DNA of 5,933 bases from JASFEQ01 sp050122535. GTDB lineage: Bacteria; Desulfobacterota; DSM-4660; Desulfatiglandales; HGW-15. Shown piece after piece: positions 5,857 to 5,933 of this stretch. Position numbers and translations under genes: made by a program. Position 1 is the stretch's first letter. Every line of letters begins with the position of its first letter. The stretch spans positions 1 through 5,933 of the forward strand of contig JASFIT010000304.1 of the NCBI GenBank assembly GCA_050122535.1, written 5' to 3'. Under the pieces are notes generated by a model. The model was not told the DNA's origin. It saw only the letters and a list, made by a program, of their open reading frames with translations, and did not search any database.

Positions 5857-5933
5857 TTAGAGGTCTGGGTCAACCAAGCCGAGCTGGATGGCAAAATGAA
5901 CAAGATGGACAGGATTGTCAATCCCAAGTTTTT
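5857..5933 (-). CDS. LuxR/GerE-type helix-turn-helix protein, C-terminal end only (partial)
   Basis: Only the last 24 complete codons before a TAA stop at 5857-5859 are in the window; the gene continues beyond the right edge. The translated tail begins KLGIDNPVHLVHFAIQ and ends LGLVDPDL. This fits the final helix of LuxR/GerE domains, where the recognition helix is followed by a pattern like 'KLGv.nr..Lv..Ai..GLv'. Such domains occur in two-component response regulators and other transcription activators; which kind this is cannot be told. It is on the same strand as, and about 240 bp upstream of, the radical SAM start, with a hairpin and a palindromic repeat between, so co-transcription is uncertain. 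The short length limits certainty, but the spacing of Leu, Ala and Gly-Leu residues is characteristic. Confidence 0.62.
   Translation of the reverse strand, partial: KLGIDNPVHLVHFAIQLGLVDPDL

Overview
The window looks like a bacterial chromosome segment from a strict anaerobe with corrinoid- and folate-dependent one-carbon metabolism, most plausibly a Desulfobacterota (deltaproteobacterial) lineage. This rests on gene content (an MtrH-family methyltransferase next to an iron-sulfur/FAD GltD-type oxidoreductase carrying a NuoF-type cluster domain, plus a divergent radical SAM protein) and on the style of the intergenic palindromic repeats. It is an inference: there is no rRNA or other phylogenetic marker.

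All four recognised coding regions lie on the minus strand, so transcription runs right to left. (1) At the right edge is the last part of a gene whose protein end looks like the C-terminal helix of a LuxR/GerE-type DNA-binding domain (5857-5933), followed by a GC-rich hairpin. (2) A 625-residue radical SAM protein with an N-terminal Rossmann/B12-binding-like domain (3739-5616) has an unusual C-x9-C-x2-C cluster motif. A nested palindromic repeat lies just before its start, and the longest open frame runs into that repeat. (3) A roughly 510-bp non-coding stretch (3226-3738) holds a structured segment, a GC-rich composite palindromic repeat and a good sigma-70-like promoter. (4) An MtrH-family methyltransferase (2233-3225) follows. 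(5) A 210-bp spacer with a strong hairpin comes next. (6) Last is a 648-residue oxidoreductase (76-2022) combining a NuoF-like N3 [4Fe-4S] domain with a complete GltD-like FAD/NAD(P)H module. The final 75 bp at the left edge are AT-rich and hold no gene I can support.

The two leftmost genes are the best functional pair. MtrH-family proteins move a methyl group between a tetrahydropterin or tetrahydrofolate and a corrinoid protein, and the NuoF-GltD fusion is an NAD(P)H-linked electron-transfer flavoprotein. Together they suggest a methyl-transfer module with its own reductant supply, for example reductive activation of a corrinoid or a feed into methylene-H4folate reduction. The corrinoid protein and any substrate-specific methyltransferase are not in the window, so the substrate cannot be named. 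The radical SAM gene is separated from this pair by the repeat and the promoter, reads as AT-richer than the oxidoreductase gene by eye, and is probably a separate transcription unit.
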